From: Rhizobiales bacterium SYSU XM002
GTDB lineage: Bacteria; Pseudomonadota; Alphaproteobacteria; Rhizobiales; Beijerinckiaceae
Length of the DNA: 64,000 nt
Assembly: GCA_009846685.1 (NCBI GenBank)
Contig: VWVY01000002.1
Coordinates: 533,634 to 597,633 of the forward strand
Direction: 5' to 3'
In this document: positions 47,470 through 56,602 of the stretch, in pieces
Layout of the letters: each line of letters opens with the position of its first letter
How positions within the stretch are numbered: the stretch's first letter is position 1
Made by a program: the position numbers and the translations under genes
The notes under the pieces: model-generated
What the model was told of the DNA's origin: nothing
The model's input: only the letters and a program-made list of their open reading frames with translations
Databases searched by the model: none

Positions 47470-48882
47470 TCAGCGCTGGCGTTCGGGTTTTGATTCAACA
47501 ATATCTTGAGCCGCTAAATAGGATGGCGTGCCCGGTTTGAGGAGGGGGAGGGCGCGACGCGCAAAACGTTGCGCTTCGGCATGGTTACCTCCGATGAGGG
47601 CCTCGCGCGCGGCGGCGAGCGCGGCATTGCCCTCGTCGCCCTTCCGCGCGTAGGCCTGCGCGAGATAGCGGAAGCCTTCGTAGTTGTCCGGATCGCGTCC
47701 GGTCGCGTTCGACAGCTCGCGGATCGCCTCGTCTATGGCCTTGGGGGTATCGAGCGCGACGAGCGCATGACCGAGCATGGTGCGGATCAGCGGCTGTGCC
47801 GGCGCGAGCGAGACCGCCTTGCGCAGTGGCGCGACGGCATCGCTGGCACGACCAGCTTCCAGCAGGGCCTGTCCCTTCAATTCCCAGAAGTAGGGGTTGC
47901 CGGGCTGTTCACCGATCAGCGAGTCGATCGCGCGCAGAGCCGCATCGGGGCGGCCGAAGCGGTATTCCGCGATGGCGCGTGCATAGCGTGCCGGCAGATC
48001 CTTCTTGAAGGCAGGGTAACGCCGATTGATCTCGCCTTGATCCGAGGTGAACGCATAGAGCTTCGCCCGGATCATGTCGTGCTTGAGTTGCCGGGCCGGC
48101 GGATCGACCTTCTCGAAATGCGGGTTGGTCGGTGCGATCGAGCGTAGGGCCGCAACGCGCTCCTGAGGCAACGGATGGCTGAGGAGATACTTGTCGAGTC
48201 GTGTCGCAGAGAACAGCGAGTCGTTCGCCATCCGCTCGAAAGTCTGGAGCATGCCTTTCGAGGATTGCCCTGTCTTTTCGAGGAATTGCAGGGCCGCGCG
48301 ATCCGCTGCCTGCTCCTCGCCACGCTGGTAGGCGAGCAGCGAACGGCGGGCGAGTTCGCTGCCACCGAGCAGGGCGCCGAACGTGCCGACTCCATCCCGA
48401 CCGACCTGTCCGCTGCGCGCCGAGCCGACGACGGCTGCGCCGCCGAGGATAGTGCCGATCACCGCTATGGCGGTTGCCTTGTCGATTTCCGCGCGCATCC
48501 GCGCGAGATGCCCGCCAGCGATATGCCCGGTTTCATGTGCAAGGACGCCGATGATCTGGTTGGGCGTTGTCGATTCCATGATCGCGCCGATATTGACGAA
48601 GACGCGTTTGCCGTCCGCCACGAAAGCATTGAAGCTGCGGTCCGAAACCAGAACGACGCGGATGAAGCCCTTGCGCAGGCCCGCCGCGCCAAGCAACGGG
48701 TCGAGGTAATCGCGCATCACCTGCTCGATTTCGGCGTCGCGGATGAAACTCATCTGACGGCGTTGCTGGGCCTCGGCGGGAAGAGTGGCGGAAATGGCCA
48801 TCGCGCCGGCCAGCACCGCCGCACCAACGCGGCGGCCTGCCGGAAAGGCGCCGATCTCCTTGAGCCCGGACACAGATGCCAT
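47470..48882 (-). CDS. BepA-like M48 metalloprotease with TPR repeats
   Basis: 470-residue exported zinc protease resembling BepA/YfgC, which helps LPS-transport and outer-membrane protein assembly. The signal peptide ends near residue 38 (AEA before Q). Zinc motif HETGH (116-120) and the downstream Glu in RGEEQAADRAAL are present. TPR repeats fill about 290-460. Start choice is uncertain: an ATG 11 codons earlier (48915) also fits; 48882 gives the better signal peptide. It is the first gene of the pair with the DsbA-like gene. Confidence 0.9.
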   Translation of the reverse strand: MASVSGLKEIGAFPAGRRVGAAVLAGAMAISATLPAEAQQRRQMSFIRDAEIEQVMRDYLDPLLGAAGLRKGFIRVVLVSDRSFNAFVADGKRVFVNIGAIMESTTPNQIIGVLAHETGHIAGGHLARMRAEIDKATAIAVIGTILGGAAVVGSARSGQVGRDGVGTFGALLGGSELARRSLLAYQRGEEQAADRAALQFLEKTGQSSKGMLQTFERMANDSLFSATRLDKYLLSHPLPQERVAALRSIAPTNPHFEKVDPPARQLKHDMIRAKLYAFTSDQGEINRRYPAFKKDLPARYARAIAEYRFGRPDAALRAIDSLIGEQPGNPYFWELKGQALLEAGRASDAVAPLRKAVSLAPAQPLIRTMLGHALVALDTPKAIDEAIRELSNATGRDPDNYEGFRYLAQAYARKGDEGNAALAAAREALIGGNHAEAQRFARRALPLLKPGTPSYLAAQDIVESKPERQR

Positions 48883-49055
48883 GCGCGCGTGAATCCCCCT
48901 GATCCTACGAGGCATAGGATATCGCCAGCAATGCGGTCAATTCTGGGCAAGAAACCTCTTGAATTTGTGAAGGTCCGGCCATGACGCGGGTTGGTTGACA
49001 CATGGCGGGCTATTGGCCGACATGGCGGGCAAATTTCCCGAACGGATACTGCCAC

Positions 49056-50216
49056 ATGCCGCCCAACCCGCCCCGGATTTCACAGCGCTCGCAGATCGCG
49101 TCCTTTATCGCGATGGACGTAATGCGCGAGGCGAAGAACCTTGGCCGCGCCGGCAAGGGCATCGTCCATCTCGAGGTGGGCGAGCCCGGTGCGCCGAGCC
49201 CGCGTCCCGTCCGCGAGGCCGCGATAAAGGCGCTGGAGGCCGGCCGCATCGCCTATACCGAGGCGCTGGGACTTCCCGCGCTGCGCGAGGCCATCGCCGG
49301 GCACTACAAGACACGGCATGGGCTCGATGTCCCCGCGAGCCGCATCGTCGTCACGACCGGCTCGTCGGGTGGGTTCATCCTGTCGTTCCTGACGTTGATG
49401 GATCATGGCGGGCGCATCGGCATCCCGTCGCCGGGCTATCCCGCCTACCGCAATATCTTATCGGCGCTCGGGATCGAGGCAGTCGAGATCGAGACCGGCG
49501 CCGCGAGCCGTTTCGCGCTTTCCGCCGCCGCCATCGAGACCGCGCATCGCGAGAAGAAGCTCGACGCGGTGCTGATCATGAGCCCCGCGAACCCGACCGG
49601 CGTGCTCACCCCGGCTTCCGAGGTGCGCGCCATCGCCGAGACCTGCGCGCGCCTTGGTATCTGGCTGGTGTCTGACGAAATCTACCACGGCCTGACCTAC
49701 GAGGGGGAGGAAGCCTCCGCGCTCGCCTTCTCGGACGACGCGGTGATCGTGAACTCGTTCTCGAAATATTTCTGCATGACCGGCTGGCGCATCGGCTGGC
49801 TCGTGGTGCCGGAACGGCTCATTCGACCGATGGAATGCCTCGCACAGAACCTCGCGATCTCGGTGCCCTATCTATCGCAGGTCGCCGCCATCGCTGCGTT
49901 CGACGCAACGGAGGAACTGGAGGCGATCAAGGCGGGATACGCCCGCAATCGCGCCGCGCTGATGGAAGCGCTGCCCGCACTTGGTCTCACGCCGCTGCCG
50001 ATGGATGGCGCCTTCTACGCTTATTGCGACATCGGCCGGCACTCGAACGATTCGATGCAGTTCTCGAAAAAGGCGTTGCACGAGGCGGGTCTCGCCATCA
50101 CCCCCGGCCTCGATTTCGACCGGCAGGAGGGGCATCGCTATGTCCGCCTCTCGTATGCGGGTTCGGAAAGCGATATTGTAGAGGGCATCCGCCGTCTCAA
50201 GGCGTGGTTGGGGTGA
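49056..50216 (+). CDS. Class I/II PLP-dependent aminotransferase
   Basis: 386-residue fold-type I aminotransferase of the aspartate aminotransferase I-gamma type. Seen are EVGEPGAPSP, the YTEALGLPALREAIAGHY substrate/PLP region, SPANPTGVLT, DEIYHGLTYEG, and the PLP lysine in SFSKYFCMTGWRIGW; a C-terminal Arg lies in GHRYVRLSYA for carboxylate binding. Substrate unassigned. I choose ATG 49056; the upstream frame begins at 49002 with no family match. It is divergent from the BepA-like gene and 12 bp before a small membrane protein gene. Confidence 0.9.
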   Translation: MPPNPPRISQRSQIASFIAMDVMREAKNLGRAGKGIVHLEVGEPGAPSPRPVREAAIKALEAGRIAYTEALGLPALREAIAGHYKTRHGLDVPASRIVVTTGSSGGFILSFLTLMDHGGRIGIPSPGYPAYRNILSALGIEAVEIETGAASRFALSAAAIETAHREKKLDAVLIMSPANPTGVLTPASEVRAIAETCARLGIWLVSDEIYHGLTYEGEEASALAFSDDAVIVNSFSKYFCMTGWRIGWLVVPERLIRPMECLAQNLAISVPYLSQVAAIAAFDATEELEAIKAGYARNRAALMEALPALGLTPLPMDGAFYAYCDIGRHSNDSMQFSKKALHEAGLAITPGLDFDRQEGHRYVRLSYAGSESDIVEGIRRLKAWLG

Positions 50217-50228
50217 TCCGGAGGCCTG

Positions 50229-50462
50229 ATGCCCATCTCCACTCAGCTTTTCCTTGCCTGCATGACCGTGATGCGCATCCTGTGCTTCGCGGTGGCGGCG
50301 CTGTTCCTGATGCTGGCTGTGCGCGCGCAATTCGACCCCGAGGTGAAGCTCTCTTGGCTCACATCCACCGCCGGCGCGGTGGTTTTCATCGTTACGGGCC
50401 TCGCCTGCGGGATGCTGCGCAGGGCGCTACAACGCCGGATACAGGGTGGGGCATCGAAATAA
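50229..50462 (+). CDS. Small two-helix membrane protein, unknown
   Basis: 77 residues with two hydrophobic segments (about 7-32 and 44-62) joined by a short charged loop, and a basic C-terminus (LRRALQRRIQGG). I do not recognise a family. It begins 12 bp after the aminotransferase stop and ends 75 bp before gatB in the same direction, and GC-rich codon use matches its neighbours, so I consider it real. An inner-membrane location with both termini inside is predicted from the basic tail. Confidence 0.6.
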   Translation: MPISTQLFLACMTVMRILCFAVAALFLMLAVRAQFDPEVKLSWLTSTAGAVVFIVTGLACGMLRRALQRRIQGGASK

Positions 50463-50537
50463 CCTCTTCGCCCTTGACGCTGCGGCAAACCCTCGCGAAA
50501 AGGCAAGCATCTGATTGTCTAGCGAAAGCCGCGAGCC

Positions 50538-52022
50538 ATGAGCCTCGATATCCGTTCCGCTCCCTCGAAATACTGGATCAAGGGCGCGAAATCCGATTGG
50601 GAAATCATCATCGGCATGGAAATCCATGCGCAGGTGAATTCGAACGCCAAGCTCTTCTCGGGTTCCTCGACCGAATTCGGCGGCGAGCCGAACGCGCATG
50701 TCTCCTTCGTCGATGCCGCGATGCCGGGGATGCTGCCGGTCATCAACAAGGAATGCGTCGCGCAGGCGGTGCGCACTGGCCTTGGCCTCAAGGCGAAGAT
50801 CAATCGCCGCTCGCGCTTCGACCGCAAGAACTACTTCTACCCCGATCTGCCGCAGGGCTACCAGATCAGCCAGTTCGCCGAACCCATCGTCGGCGAGGGC
50901 GAGGTGACAGTCGATGTGCCGGGCGAGGCTGAGCCGATTACCGTTCGTATCGAGCGCCTGCATCTTGAGCAGGACGCGGGCAAGTCGATCCACGATCAGG
51001 ACCCGCTCAATTCCTTCGTCGATCTCAACCGCGCCGGCGTCGCGCTCATGGAAATCGTCTCGAAGCCGGACCTACGCTCGGCCGAGGAGGCGCAGGCTTA
51101 CGTCACGAAACTCCGCACAATCCTGCGCTATCTCGGCACCTGCGACGGCGACATGGAGAAGGGAAACCTCCGCGCCGACGTCAACGTCTCGGTACGCGAG
51201 CCTGGCAAGCCCTTCGGCACCCGCTGCGAGATCAAGAACGTCAACTCGATCCGCTTCATCGGCCAGGCCATCGAGGTCGAGGCGCGTCGGCAGATCGGTA
51301 TTCTGGAAGACGGCGGCAAGATCGATCAGGAAACCCGCCTCTACGATCCGGGCAAGCGCGAGACGCGCTCGATGCGCTCGAAGGAAGAGGCCCACGACTA
51401 CCGCTATTTCCCCGATCCCGATCTCCTGCCGCTCGTGCTGCCGGAAGGTTTCGTCGAGGATCTCGAACAGCATCTGCCGGAACTGCCGGACGAGAAGAAG
51501 GCCCGCTTCATCGCCGATTACGGCCTCTCGGCCTACGACGCCTCGGTACTGGTGCAGGAGCGCGACAGCGCGGATTATTTCGAGGCGGTCGCCAAGGGAC
51601 GCGACGGCAAGATCGCCGCGAACTGGGTCATCAACGAGCTCTTCGGCCGTCTCAACAAGGACGGCAAGACGATTGAAACGACTCCGGTTTCGGCCGCCCA
51701 GCTCGGCGGCATCATCGACCTCATCGGCAAGAACGTGATCTCCGGCAAGATCGCCAAGGACCTGTTCGAGATCGTCTTCACCGAAGGCGGCGACCCGGCG
51801 GAGATCGTCGAGAAGCGCGGCATGAAGCAGGTGACCGACACCGGCGCGATCGAGAAGGTTGTGGACGAGATCATCGCCGCCAACCCGGACAAGGTTCAGC
51901 AGGCCAAGGAAAAGCCGACCCTGCTCGGCTGGTTCGTCGGGCAGGTGATGAAGGCCTCGGGCGGCAAGGCCAACCCCGGCGCGGTCAACGAATTGCTGAA
52001 GAGCAAGCTGGGGATCGAGTGA
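50538..52022 (+). CDS. gatB: Aspartyl/glutamyl-tRNA(Asn/Gln) amidotransferase subunit B
   Basis: GatB subunit (494 aa) of the GatCAB amidotransferase that converts Glu-tRNA-Gln and Asp-tRNA-Asn to the amides. [23 protein letters not shown], the [18 protein letters not shown] and [14 protein letters not shown] segments (here [15 protein letters not shown]) and YRYFPDPDL are hallmarks, and a YqeY-like tail ends the protein. gatA and gatC are not adjacent, which is common in this order. Confidence 0.97.
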   Translation: MSLDIRSAPSKYWIKGAKSDWEIIIGMEIHAQVNSNAKLFSGSSTEFGGEPNAHVSFVDAAMPGMLPVINKECVAQAVRTGLGLKAKINRRSRFDRKNYFYPDLPQGYQISQFAEPIVGEGEVTVDVPGEAEPITVRIERLHLEQDAGKSIHDQDPLNSFVDLNRAGVALMEIVSKPDLRSAEEAQAYVTKLRTILRYLGTCDGDMEKGNLRADVNVSVREPGKPFGTRCEIKNVNSIRFIGQAIEVEARRQIGILEDGGKIDQETRLYDPGKRETRSMRSKEEAHDYRYFPDPDLLPLVLPEGFVEDLEQHLPELPDEKKARFIADYGLSAYDASVLVQERDSADYFEAVAKGRDGKIAANWVINELFGRLNKDGKTIETTPVSAAQLGGIIDLIGKNVISGKIAKDLFEIVFTEGGDPAEIVEKRGMKQVTDTGAIEKVVDEIIAANPDKVQQAKEKPTLLGWFVGQVMKASGGKANPGAVNELLKSKLGIE

Positions 52023-52030
52023 GCCTTTTC

Positions 52031-52639
52031 CTACCGATGCGACCAGTCGTCCGGGTCTGACGAGTTGTTGGGCGAGAGGCCGATGATATCACCCTCGGTC
52101 GAACAGCCGAGGCCGAGCACGGTGCGGTTCGCATAGCCGAAATAGGCCGTGACCTGATTGATCTCGAGGATTTCCCCGTCGTCGTAACCGGCGGCGCGCA
52201 ACTGCTCCACCATCGCGCGCGTTACTTCCGCCGGGGCCAGCGTCAGGGCGCGGGCATAGGCGAGGGCGGCCTGCTCGCGCGCATCGAACGGTGCGGCGGC
52301 GATGTCGCCGGCGAGGATGGCGGCCCGGATCGCCTCGGCGCGATTGTCGTCGCCCAGGTTGCGCTTCAGGCCGACGAAATGATGCTCGAAGCAATAATCG
52401 CAGCGGTTGAGGTGACTGACGTAGGTCCCGATCGCTTCGAGGAACCATTTCGGCACGGTGTTGGCGGAATGGTGCAGCACATATTTGTAGAGCGCCATAT
52501 GCCCTTCCATCGAGTGCGGGCGGAGCGAATGGGCCATCATGATGTTGTCGACGTTGTTGTCAGGCCCTTTCACCCGGTCATAGAGTTGGCGAAGACGGCC
52601 CGTGGATTCGTCGTAAGGAACGGTCTTGATCCAGCTCAT
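52031..52639 (-). CDS. AhpD/carboxymuconolactone decarboxylase-like peroxidase-related protein
   Basis: 202-residue all-helical protein of the AhpD-like 'uncharacterized peroxidase-related' family. The CxxC pair Cys80/Cys83 in NRCDYCFEHH with following His residues is the redox centre. The N-terminus WIKTVPYDEStgrLRQLYDRV is typical. A peroxide or quinone reductase role is inferred from the family. The ATG at 52639 has a weak ribosome site. It converges with gatB, whose stop is 8 bp away, and is divergent from a GNAT gene. Confidence 0.87.
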   Translation of the reverse strand: MSWIKTVPYDESTGRLRQLYDRVKGPDNNVDNIMMAHSLRPHSMEGHMALYKYVLHHSANTVPKWFLEAIGTYVSHLNRCDYCFEHHFVGLKRNLGDDNRAEAIRAAILAGDIAAAPFDAREQAALAYARALTLAPAEVTRAMVEQLRAAGYDDGEILEINQVTAYFGYANRTVLGLGCSTEGDIIGLSPNNSSDPDDWSHR

Positions 52640-52738
52640 GCATTCATTCCGTGATGATCGGTGCGGCGAAGGGGTTCGTGCAGCCAGTTTCCCCAAGCGA
52701 GGCGGGATGGCAACGTCTGTTTCGCGAGGGCGTGCCCC

Positions 52739-53299
52739 TTGATCGCCCTACGCCCCGCCCGCGACGACGATGCTCAGGACCTGTTCGGCCTGCTCTCGCT
52801 CTGTTTTGCTGAGTACCCTGGCTGCTATGTCGATCCGCACGACGACCTGCCGGACCTCGTCAAGCCGGGCCACTGGAAGGCGCGGAGCGGCAGGGATGGC
52901 CGCCTGCTCGGTGGCGAATTCTGGGTGCTGGAGGATGTGCGCGGCCGCGTTTGCGCCTGCGTTGCCGTAGATTTTCCGGGAAAATTGGCAAGCGAAGTGG
53001 CTGCCGGTTCGCGTGAAGCCAATTCGACCAACTCAAAAACCGCCGAACTCCACCGTCTCTATGTCCGGCCCGATTGTCGACGGCAAGGGATCGCGGCGCG
53101 GCTCGTCGCGCATGTCGAGGTGGTCGCGCGGGAACAATCCGCGACCGAGATCGTTCTGTGGTCCGATACGCGGTTCGCCGACGCGCATCGGCTCTACGAG
53201 AAATGCGGCTACACCCGCCTGCCGGGCCCGCCGCGCGAACTTGGAGATTTGTCCCAAAGCCATGAATACGGTTTCGTGAAGCCGTTGACAGGCAAATAG
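52739..53299 (+). CDS. GNAT-family N-acetyltransferase
   Basis: 186-residue GNAT acetyltransferase. The domain opens with IALRPARDDDAQDLFGLL and the acetyl-CoA loop is CRRQGIAARLVAHVEV, with the later WSDTRFADAHRLYEKCGY. I place the start at TTG 52739 because the preceding codons resemble nothing and GCGAGGG lies about 8 nt upstream; this is uncertain. Substrate unknown. Divergent from the AhpD-like gene. Confidence 0.83.
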   Translation: MIALRPARDDDAQDLFGLLSLCFAEYPGCYVDPHDDLPDLVKPGHWKARSGRDGRLLGGEFWVLEDVRGRVCACVAVDFPGKLASEVAAGSREANSTNSKTAELHRLYVRPDCRRQGIAARLVAHVEVVAREQSATEIVLWSDTRFADAHRLYEKCGYTRLPGPPRELGDLSQSHEYGFVKPLTGK

Positions 53300-53452
53300 G
53301 GGTCGCCAAAAAGCCGAAATTCGTTCATCCTGTGCTCAGGTGCCAGACAGCATCTTACCTTGCACGGGGATGGCAAGATCAGAGACCCGCAGGCGGCATT
53401 GGCAGGAATTCGGGTTCGTCCCGGCCGCTCAAGCGAGAGAATGGAGACGACG

Positions 53453-53749
53453 ATGATTGGAATTTCGAAGGTTACCAAGGCTTCCGCACTCGGTGCCGCC
53501 GCGCTCGCCGCGACGTTCGCGCTGGCGTCGGTCAACGATGCCGAAGCTCGCTACGGCCGCAAGGGTGCGCTGATCGGCGGCCTCGCCGCCGGCGCGCTGA
53601 TCGGTGGTGCGCTGCTCGCCCAGCCGCGTCCGGCCTATGGCGGCCCGGTTTATGTCGAGGAAGGCCCGACCTGCTATTTCGTCCGCGAGCGTGTGTGGGA
53701 CGACTATCGCGAGCGCTGGGTTCGCGTGCGCCGCCGCGTCTGCGAATAA
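53453..53749 (+). CDS. Small exported glycine-zipper-like protein
   Basis: 98-residue protein with a signal peptide (ending about residue 31, after the DAEA stretch). A short glycine-rich hydrophobic segment follows (GALIGGLAAGALIGGALLAQ, glycine-zipper-like), then a Tyr/Arg-rich C-terminus with two Cys (PTCYFVRERVWDDYRERWVR). Similar short envelope proteins are frequent in Hyphomicrobiales; their function is unknown. GGAGA lies 6 nt before ATG 53453. A strong terminator follows the stop. Confidence 0.82.
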   Translation: MIGISKVTKASALGAAALAATFALASVNDAEARYGRKGALIGGLAAGALIGGALLAQPRPAYGGPVYVEEGPTCYFVRERVWDDYRERWVRVRRRVCE

Positions 53750-53774
53750 GCAGTGGCCTCATGAAGTTGGAAAG

Positions 53775-53798
53775 CCCGCCGGAAACGGCGGGTTTTTT
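53775..53798 (+). terminator. Terminator with GAAA tetraloop
   Basis: CCCGCCG (53775-53781), GAAA, CGGCGGG (53786-53792) and six Ts. Ends the small exported protein gene just before the convergent DedA gene. Confidence 0.9.
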
Positions 53799-53808
53799 AT
53801 TTCGCCGC

Positions 53809-54363
53809 TCAGAATGGCCACTTGATCTGGCCGACAAGGTTCCGGAACCAATCGGACGAGACGACGAGGTATCCCGGTGCGAAGAAGGCGCATATCCAGC
53901 CCAGCGCGCCGAGCAGGTTCGCCAGCATGAACGGGGCGGGGGGCATTCGCGAGATTCCCGAAACGATCGGGATCAGCACGCGGATCGGGCCGCCGAAATG
54001 GCCGATCATCACGCCCCATATGCCCCATCGCCGTGTGAAGGCCGCAGCCTTGCCGATTGTCTCGCGATAGTTGCGGAACGGCCAGTAGGAAAGGAGCTTG
54101 CCCTCCATCATCACGCTGAGGAGATACATCAGCGAAAAGCCGAGGGAGGCGCCCATCCACCCCGCGACCAGCGAGGGCATCAGCGGCACACCGGCTGCCG
54201 CCATGAAGCCGCCGATCGCGAACAGGAGGAAGGTGGAGGGAATGAAGATCGAGACGATGACGATCGTCTCGCCCATCGCCATCAGAAACACCACCAGCGG
54301 CGCAACCCCCTGATTGGCCTGAACGAATGCGATGATCTTGTCCGGGTCGAGGTCGAAGGGCAT
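53809..54363 (-). CDS. DedA-family membrane protein
   Basis: 184-residue SNARE-associated/DedA protein, a polytopic inner-membrane protein; several members carry undecaprenyl phosphate or phospholipids across the membrane. The conserved reentrant-loop segments GETIVIVSIFIPST and FGGPIRVLIPIVSGISRM are present, including the membrane-embedded Arg residues. GGAG lies 5-6 nt before ATG 54363. Which lipid it serves is unknown. Divergent from a GNAT gene. Confidence 0.88.
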   Translation of the reverse strand: MPFDLDPDKIIAFVQANQGVAPLVVFLMAMGETIVIVSIFIPSTFLLFAIGGFMAAAGVPLMPSLVAGWMGASLGFSLMYLLSVMMEGKLLSYWPFRNYRETIGKAAAFTRRWGIWGVMIGHFGGPIRVLIPIVSGISRMPPAPFMLANLLGALGWICAFFAPGYLVVSSDWFRNLVGQIKWPF

Positions 54364-54495
54364 GGGGCTCCGGCGTTTGGCGGCCAACGTCAGATAGGCA
54401 AGCGCGCGAGCGCTGTCCATAGCTGGAAACGCGGCGGCGAATCGTGATGATGATCACCATTGCCGCGTGAATGCGGCATCTCTCCGGGGATTTTC

Positions 54496-54969
54496 ATGGC
54501 CGTTCCTTCCGTCGTCGTCCGCCTGGCCGTCGAGGCCGATCTGCCGTCGATCATCGGTGTGCTTGCGGACGACGATGTCGGCGGGCACGGCGACATCTGG
54601 AACGAGGAGACCGCACCGGTTTATCGCGCCGCCTTCCGAGAGATCGCAGAGGACAGGAACAGCGAGATCCTGGTGGCGGAACAGGGGGGCGTCGTGCGCG
54701 GTGTCCTCGTCCTGCGTTTCCAGCGCGGGTTGACCGATCGCGGCGGGTTCAAGGCGATCCTGCAATCGGTCTTCGTTTCTGCCGCCGCCCGCGGCGCGGG
54801 AATCGGTCGTGTCATGGTCGGGGAGGCGGAGCGGCGCGCTCGTGAGCGGGGCGCAAGCCGCCTCGAACTCCTCTCGAACAAGAAGCGGCTCGACGCGCAC
54901 CGATTTTACCGCACGCTCGGCTATGCCCAGAGCCACGAGGGGTTCCGCAAGAAGCTGGCGACGGACTAG
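54496..54969 (+). CDS. GNAT-family N-acetyltransferase
   Basis: 157-residue acetyltransferase: VVVRLAVEADLPSIIGVLADD at the N-terminus, the acetyl-CoA pyrophosphate loop ARGAGIGRVMVGEAERRA, and SNKKRLDAHRFYRTLGY near the end, a pattern found in many metabolite or tRNA-toxin type GNATs. GGGGA precedes ATG 54496. It overlaps the convergent next gene by 4 bp. No antitoxin-like gene is adjacent, so a toxin role is not suggested. Confidence 0.9.
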   Translation: MAVPSVVVRLAVEADLPSIIGVLADDDVGGHGDIWNEETAPVYRAAFREIAEDRNSEILVAEQGGVVRGVLVLRFQRGLTDRGGFKAILQSVFVSAAARGAGIGRVMVGEAERRARERGASRLELLSNKKRLDAHRFYRTLGYAQSHEGFRKKLATD

Positions 54970-55319
54970 ACCTGCTGACCTTTCAGCCGTGCCCGGCATT
55001 CGGCGCTAAAGCGATACCAGGTCCAGCCCTCCGCCTTGAGCGTTTCCCTCCTGGATCGCCATTCGCGGCCGCAGGCCCGCATCCGCTCGTCATTCGCGCG
55101 TTGGGCGGGCGAGCGCGGACGTCTGGTGCCGGCCGCAGGGTTTTCAGGCGAGGACCCTGTGCTCACCGCTGGAGCCGCTTCCTTCCGCGCAGGGGCGGAG
55201 AGGGCCGGCGGCGGCGAAGCCGACGGGCGCAGCGGATGCGGAGCGCTGGTCTGGGCGAGGGCCGGACAGCTGACGATAGCCATCGCCAGCACAAGGACGG
55301 GCAGGGCGGGACGTTTCAT
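54966..55319 (-). CDS. Small exported protein, unknown
   Basis: 117-residue protein with a signal peptide ending near residue 22 (ALA before Q23), a Pro/Ala/Ser-rich linker (24-72), and a basic helical C-terminal domain with two Cys (MRACGREWRSRRE and FSAECRARLKG) around an aromatic WTWYRF stretch. The Cys-x-x-x-Trp...Trp...Cys pattern recurs in short exported proteins of this order, loosely resembling PsiF-type repeats. Function unknown. It overlaps the GNAT stop by 4 bp. Confidence 0.72.
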   Translation of the reverse strand: MKRPALPVLVLAMAIVSCPALAQTSAPHPLRPSASPPPALSAPARKEAAPAVSTGSSPENPAAGTRRPRSPAQRANDERMRACGREWRSRRETLKAEGWTWYRFSAECRARLKGQQV

Positions 55320-55457
55320 CCACGCATCCTGCCGCGAGTGCTCCGTGAACGGAAGCAGGATCACGGGAAAGTTTGAAGGAGTTGTGGGCGCGCACCTTGG
55401 CTGAAAGGCAAAGCGCTATAGGATAAGCCTCAACCTACAATCCCAAGGAGCGCGCTG

Positions 55458-56159
55458 ATGAAGCCGATCGATCTCTATTACTGGCCCACGCCCAACGGGT
55501 GGAAAATCTCCATCCTGCTCGAAGAGTTGGGCCTGCCCTACAATCTCCACCTCATCGATATCACCAAGGGCGAGCAGTTCGCACCCGACTTCCTCAAGAT
55601 CTCGCCGAACAACAAGATGCCGGCGATTGTCGATCATGAAACGGTCGGCGGCGAGCCGATCTCGGTCTTCGAGAGCGGGGCGATCCTCCAGTATTTCGGC
55701 CGCAAGACCGGCAAGTTCTATCCGGCCAACGAGCGCAAGCGCGTCGAGGTCGATCAGTGGCTGTTCTGGCAGATGGGCGGCTTCGGTCCGATGCTCGGCC
55801 AGACGCATCATTTCCGCATCTACGCGCCGGAGAAGATCGAATACGCAATCAACCGCTACACCAACGAGGCCAAGCGCCTCTACGGCGTGCTCGACAAGCA
55901 ACTCGCCAATAACGAGTGGGTCGCGGGCGATTACTCCATTGCCGACATGGCGATCGCGCCCTGGGCGCGGCTCTGGGAGCGGCAGGGGCAGGACATTGCG
56001 ACCCTGCCGAACGTCAAGCGCTGGCTCGATGCCTTCCATGCCCGCCCGGCGGTTCAGCGCGGGCTCGCTGTCGGCGCTGAGAAGCGCGATCCGTCGAGCC
56101 AGCAGATGAAGGACCCGAAGGTTCAGGAAGTCCTCTTCGGCAACAAGGCCAAAAGCTGA
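55458..56159 (+). CDS. Glutathione S-transferase, YfcG/Nu-class-like
   Basis: 233-residue GST with thioredoxin-like N-terminal domain (MKPIDLYYWPTPNGWKISIL) and all-helical C-terminal domain. TPNGWK at the active-site turn and SPNNKMPAIVD and FESGAILQYF (glutathione gamma-Glu binding) resemble YfcG/YghU, which bind GSSG and act as disulfide-bond reductases. AAGGAGC precedes the ATG. A small exported protein gene starts 2 bp after the stop, so the two are co-transcribed. Confidence 0.92.
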   Translation: MKPIDLYYWPTPNGWKISILLEELGLPYNLHLIDITKGEQFAPDFLKISPNNKMPAIVDHETVGGEPISVFESGAILQYFGRKTGKFYPANERKRVEVDQWLFWQMGGFGPMLGQTHHFRIYAPEKIEYAINRYTNEAKRLYGVLDKQLANNEWVAGDYSIADMAIAPWARLWERQGQDIATLPNVKRWLDAFHARPAVQRGLAVGAEKRDPSSQQMKDPKVQEVLFGNKAKS

Positions 56160-56161
56160 GG

Positions 56162-56599
56162 ATGCGGGTTACGATGACGCGAATGGTCGCGGCGATCCTG
56201 CTGATCGCTGCGACTTTTTCTCCGGCGGTAGGCCAGAATATCGAAATTTCTCAGGCCTGCTTTCCGGGATTCTGCGTCGAATCGAAGCTGCCGTTCATAT
56301 CGATCTTCCGCGATCCGGCGAAACAGCATTACCGGCTCCGGGAATATCGCTCGGAAGCGACCGTTTATGCGCAGGCGGGCGAGGCGCCAGCCTTCCCGCA
56401 TTGCGCGCCGATGATGTGCCGCACCGAAACGGAAGACGGCGAGCCGCGCGCCTTCCACGTCAAGACAGGCCGGCTGCTGGCGCGGCTCGTCGGGCCGATC
56501 GAGTCCTGCGGCGACGGCAAGCCGCTGATGATCAATCTCTATGTCTATATTCCGACGGTCGATCTCAGGGATTTCGCGGTTACGCGCAAATGCCCGTGA
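56162..56599 (+). CDS. Small exported protein, unknown
   Basis: 145 residues with a signal peptide ending near residue 24 (AVG before Q25) and six Cys in the mature part (ACFPGFC, FPHCAPMMCR, ESCGDG, RKCP), suggesting disulfides. I do not recognise a family. It starts 2 bp after the GST stop and may be translated with it; ATG 56174 is an alternative start. It converges with the LysE-type exporter gene, 3 bp away. Confidence 0.65.
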   Translation: MRVTMTRMVAAILLIAATFSPAVGQNIEISQACFPGFCVESKLPFISIFRDPAKQHYRLREYRSEATVYAQAGEAPAFPHCAPMMCRTETEDGEPRAFHVKTGRLLARLVGPIESCGDGKPLMINLYVYIPTVDLRDFAVTRKCP

Positions 56600-56602
56600 A
56601 GC

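Noticed and set aside
54496..55319. GNAT plus small neighbour as toxin-antitoxin pair
   Set aside because: The neighbour is convergent and has a signal peptide, so it is not a cytoplasmic antitoxin.
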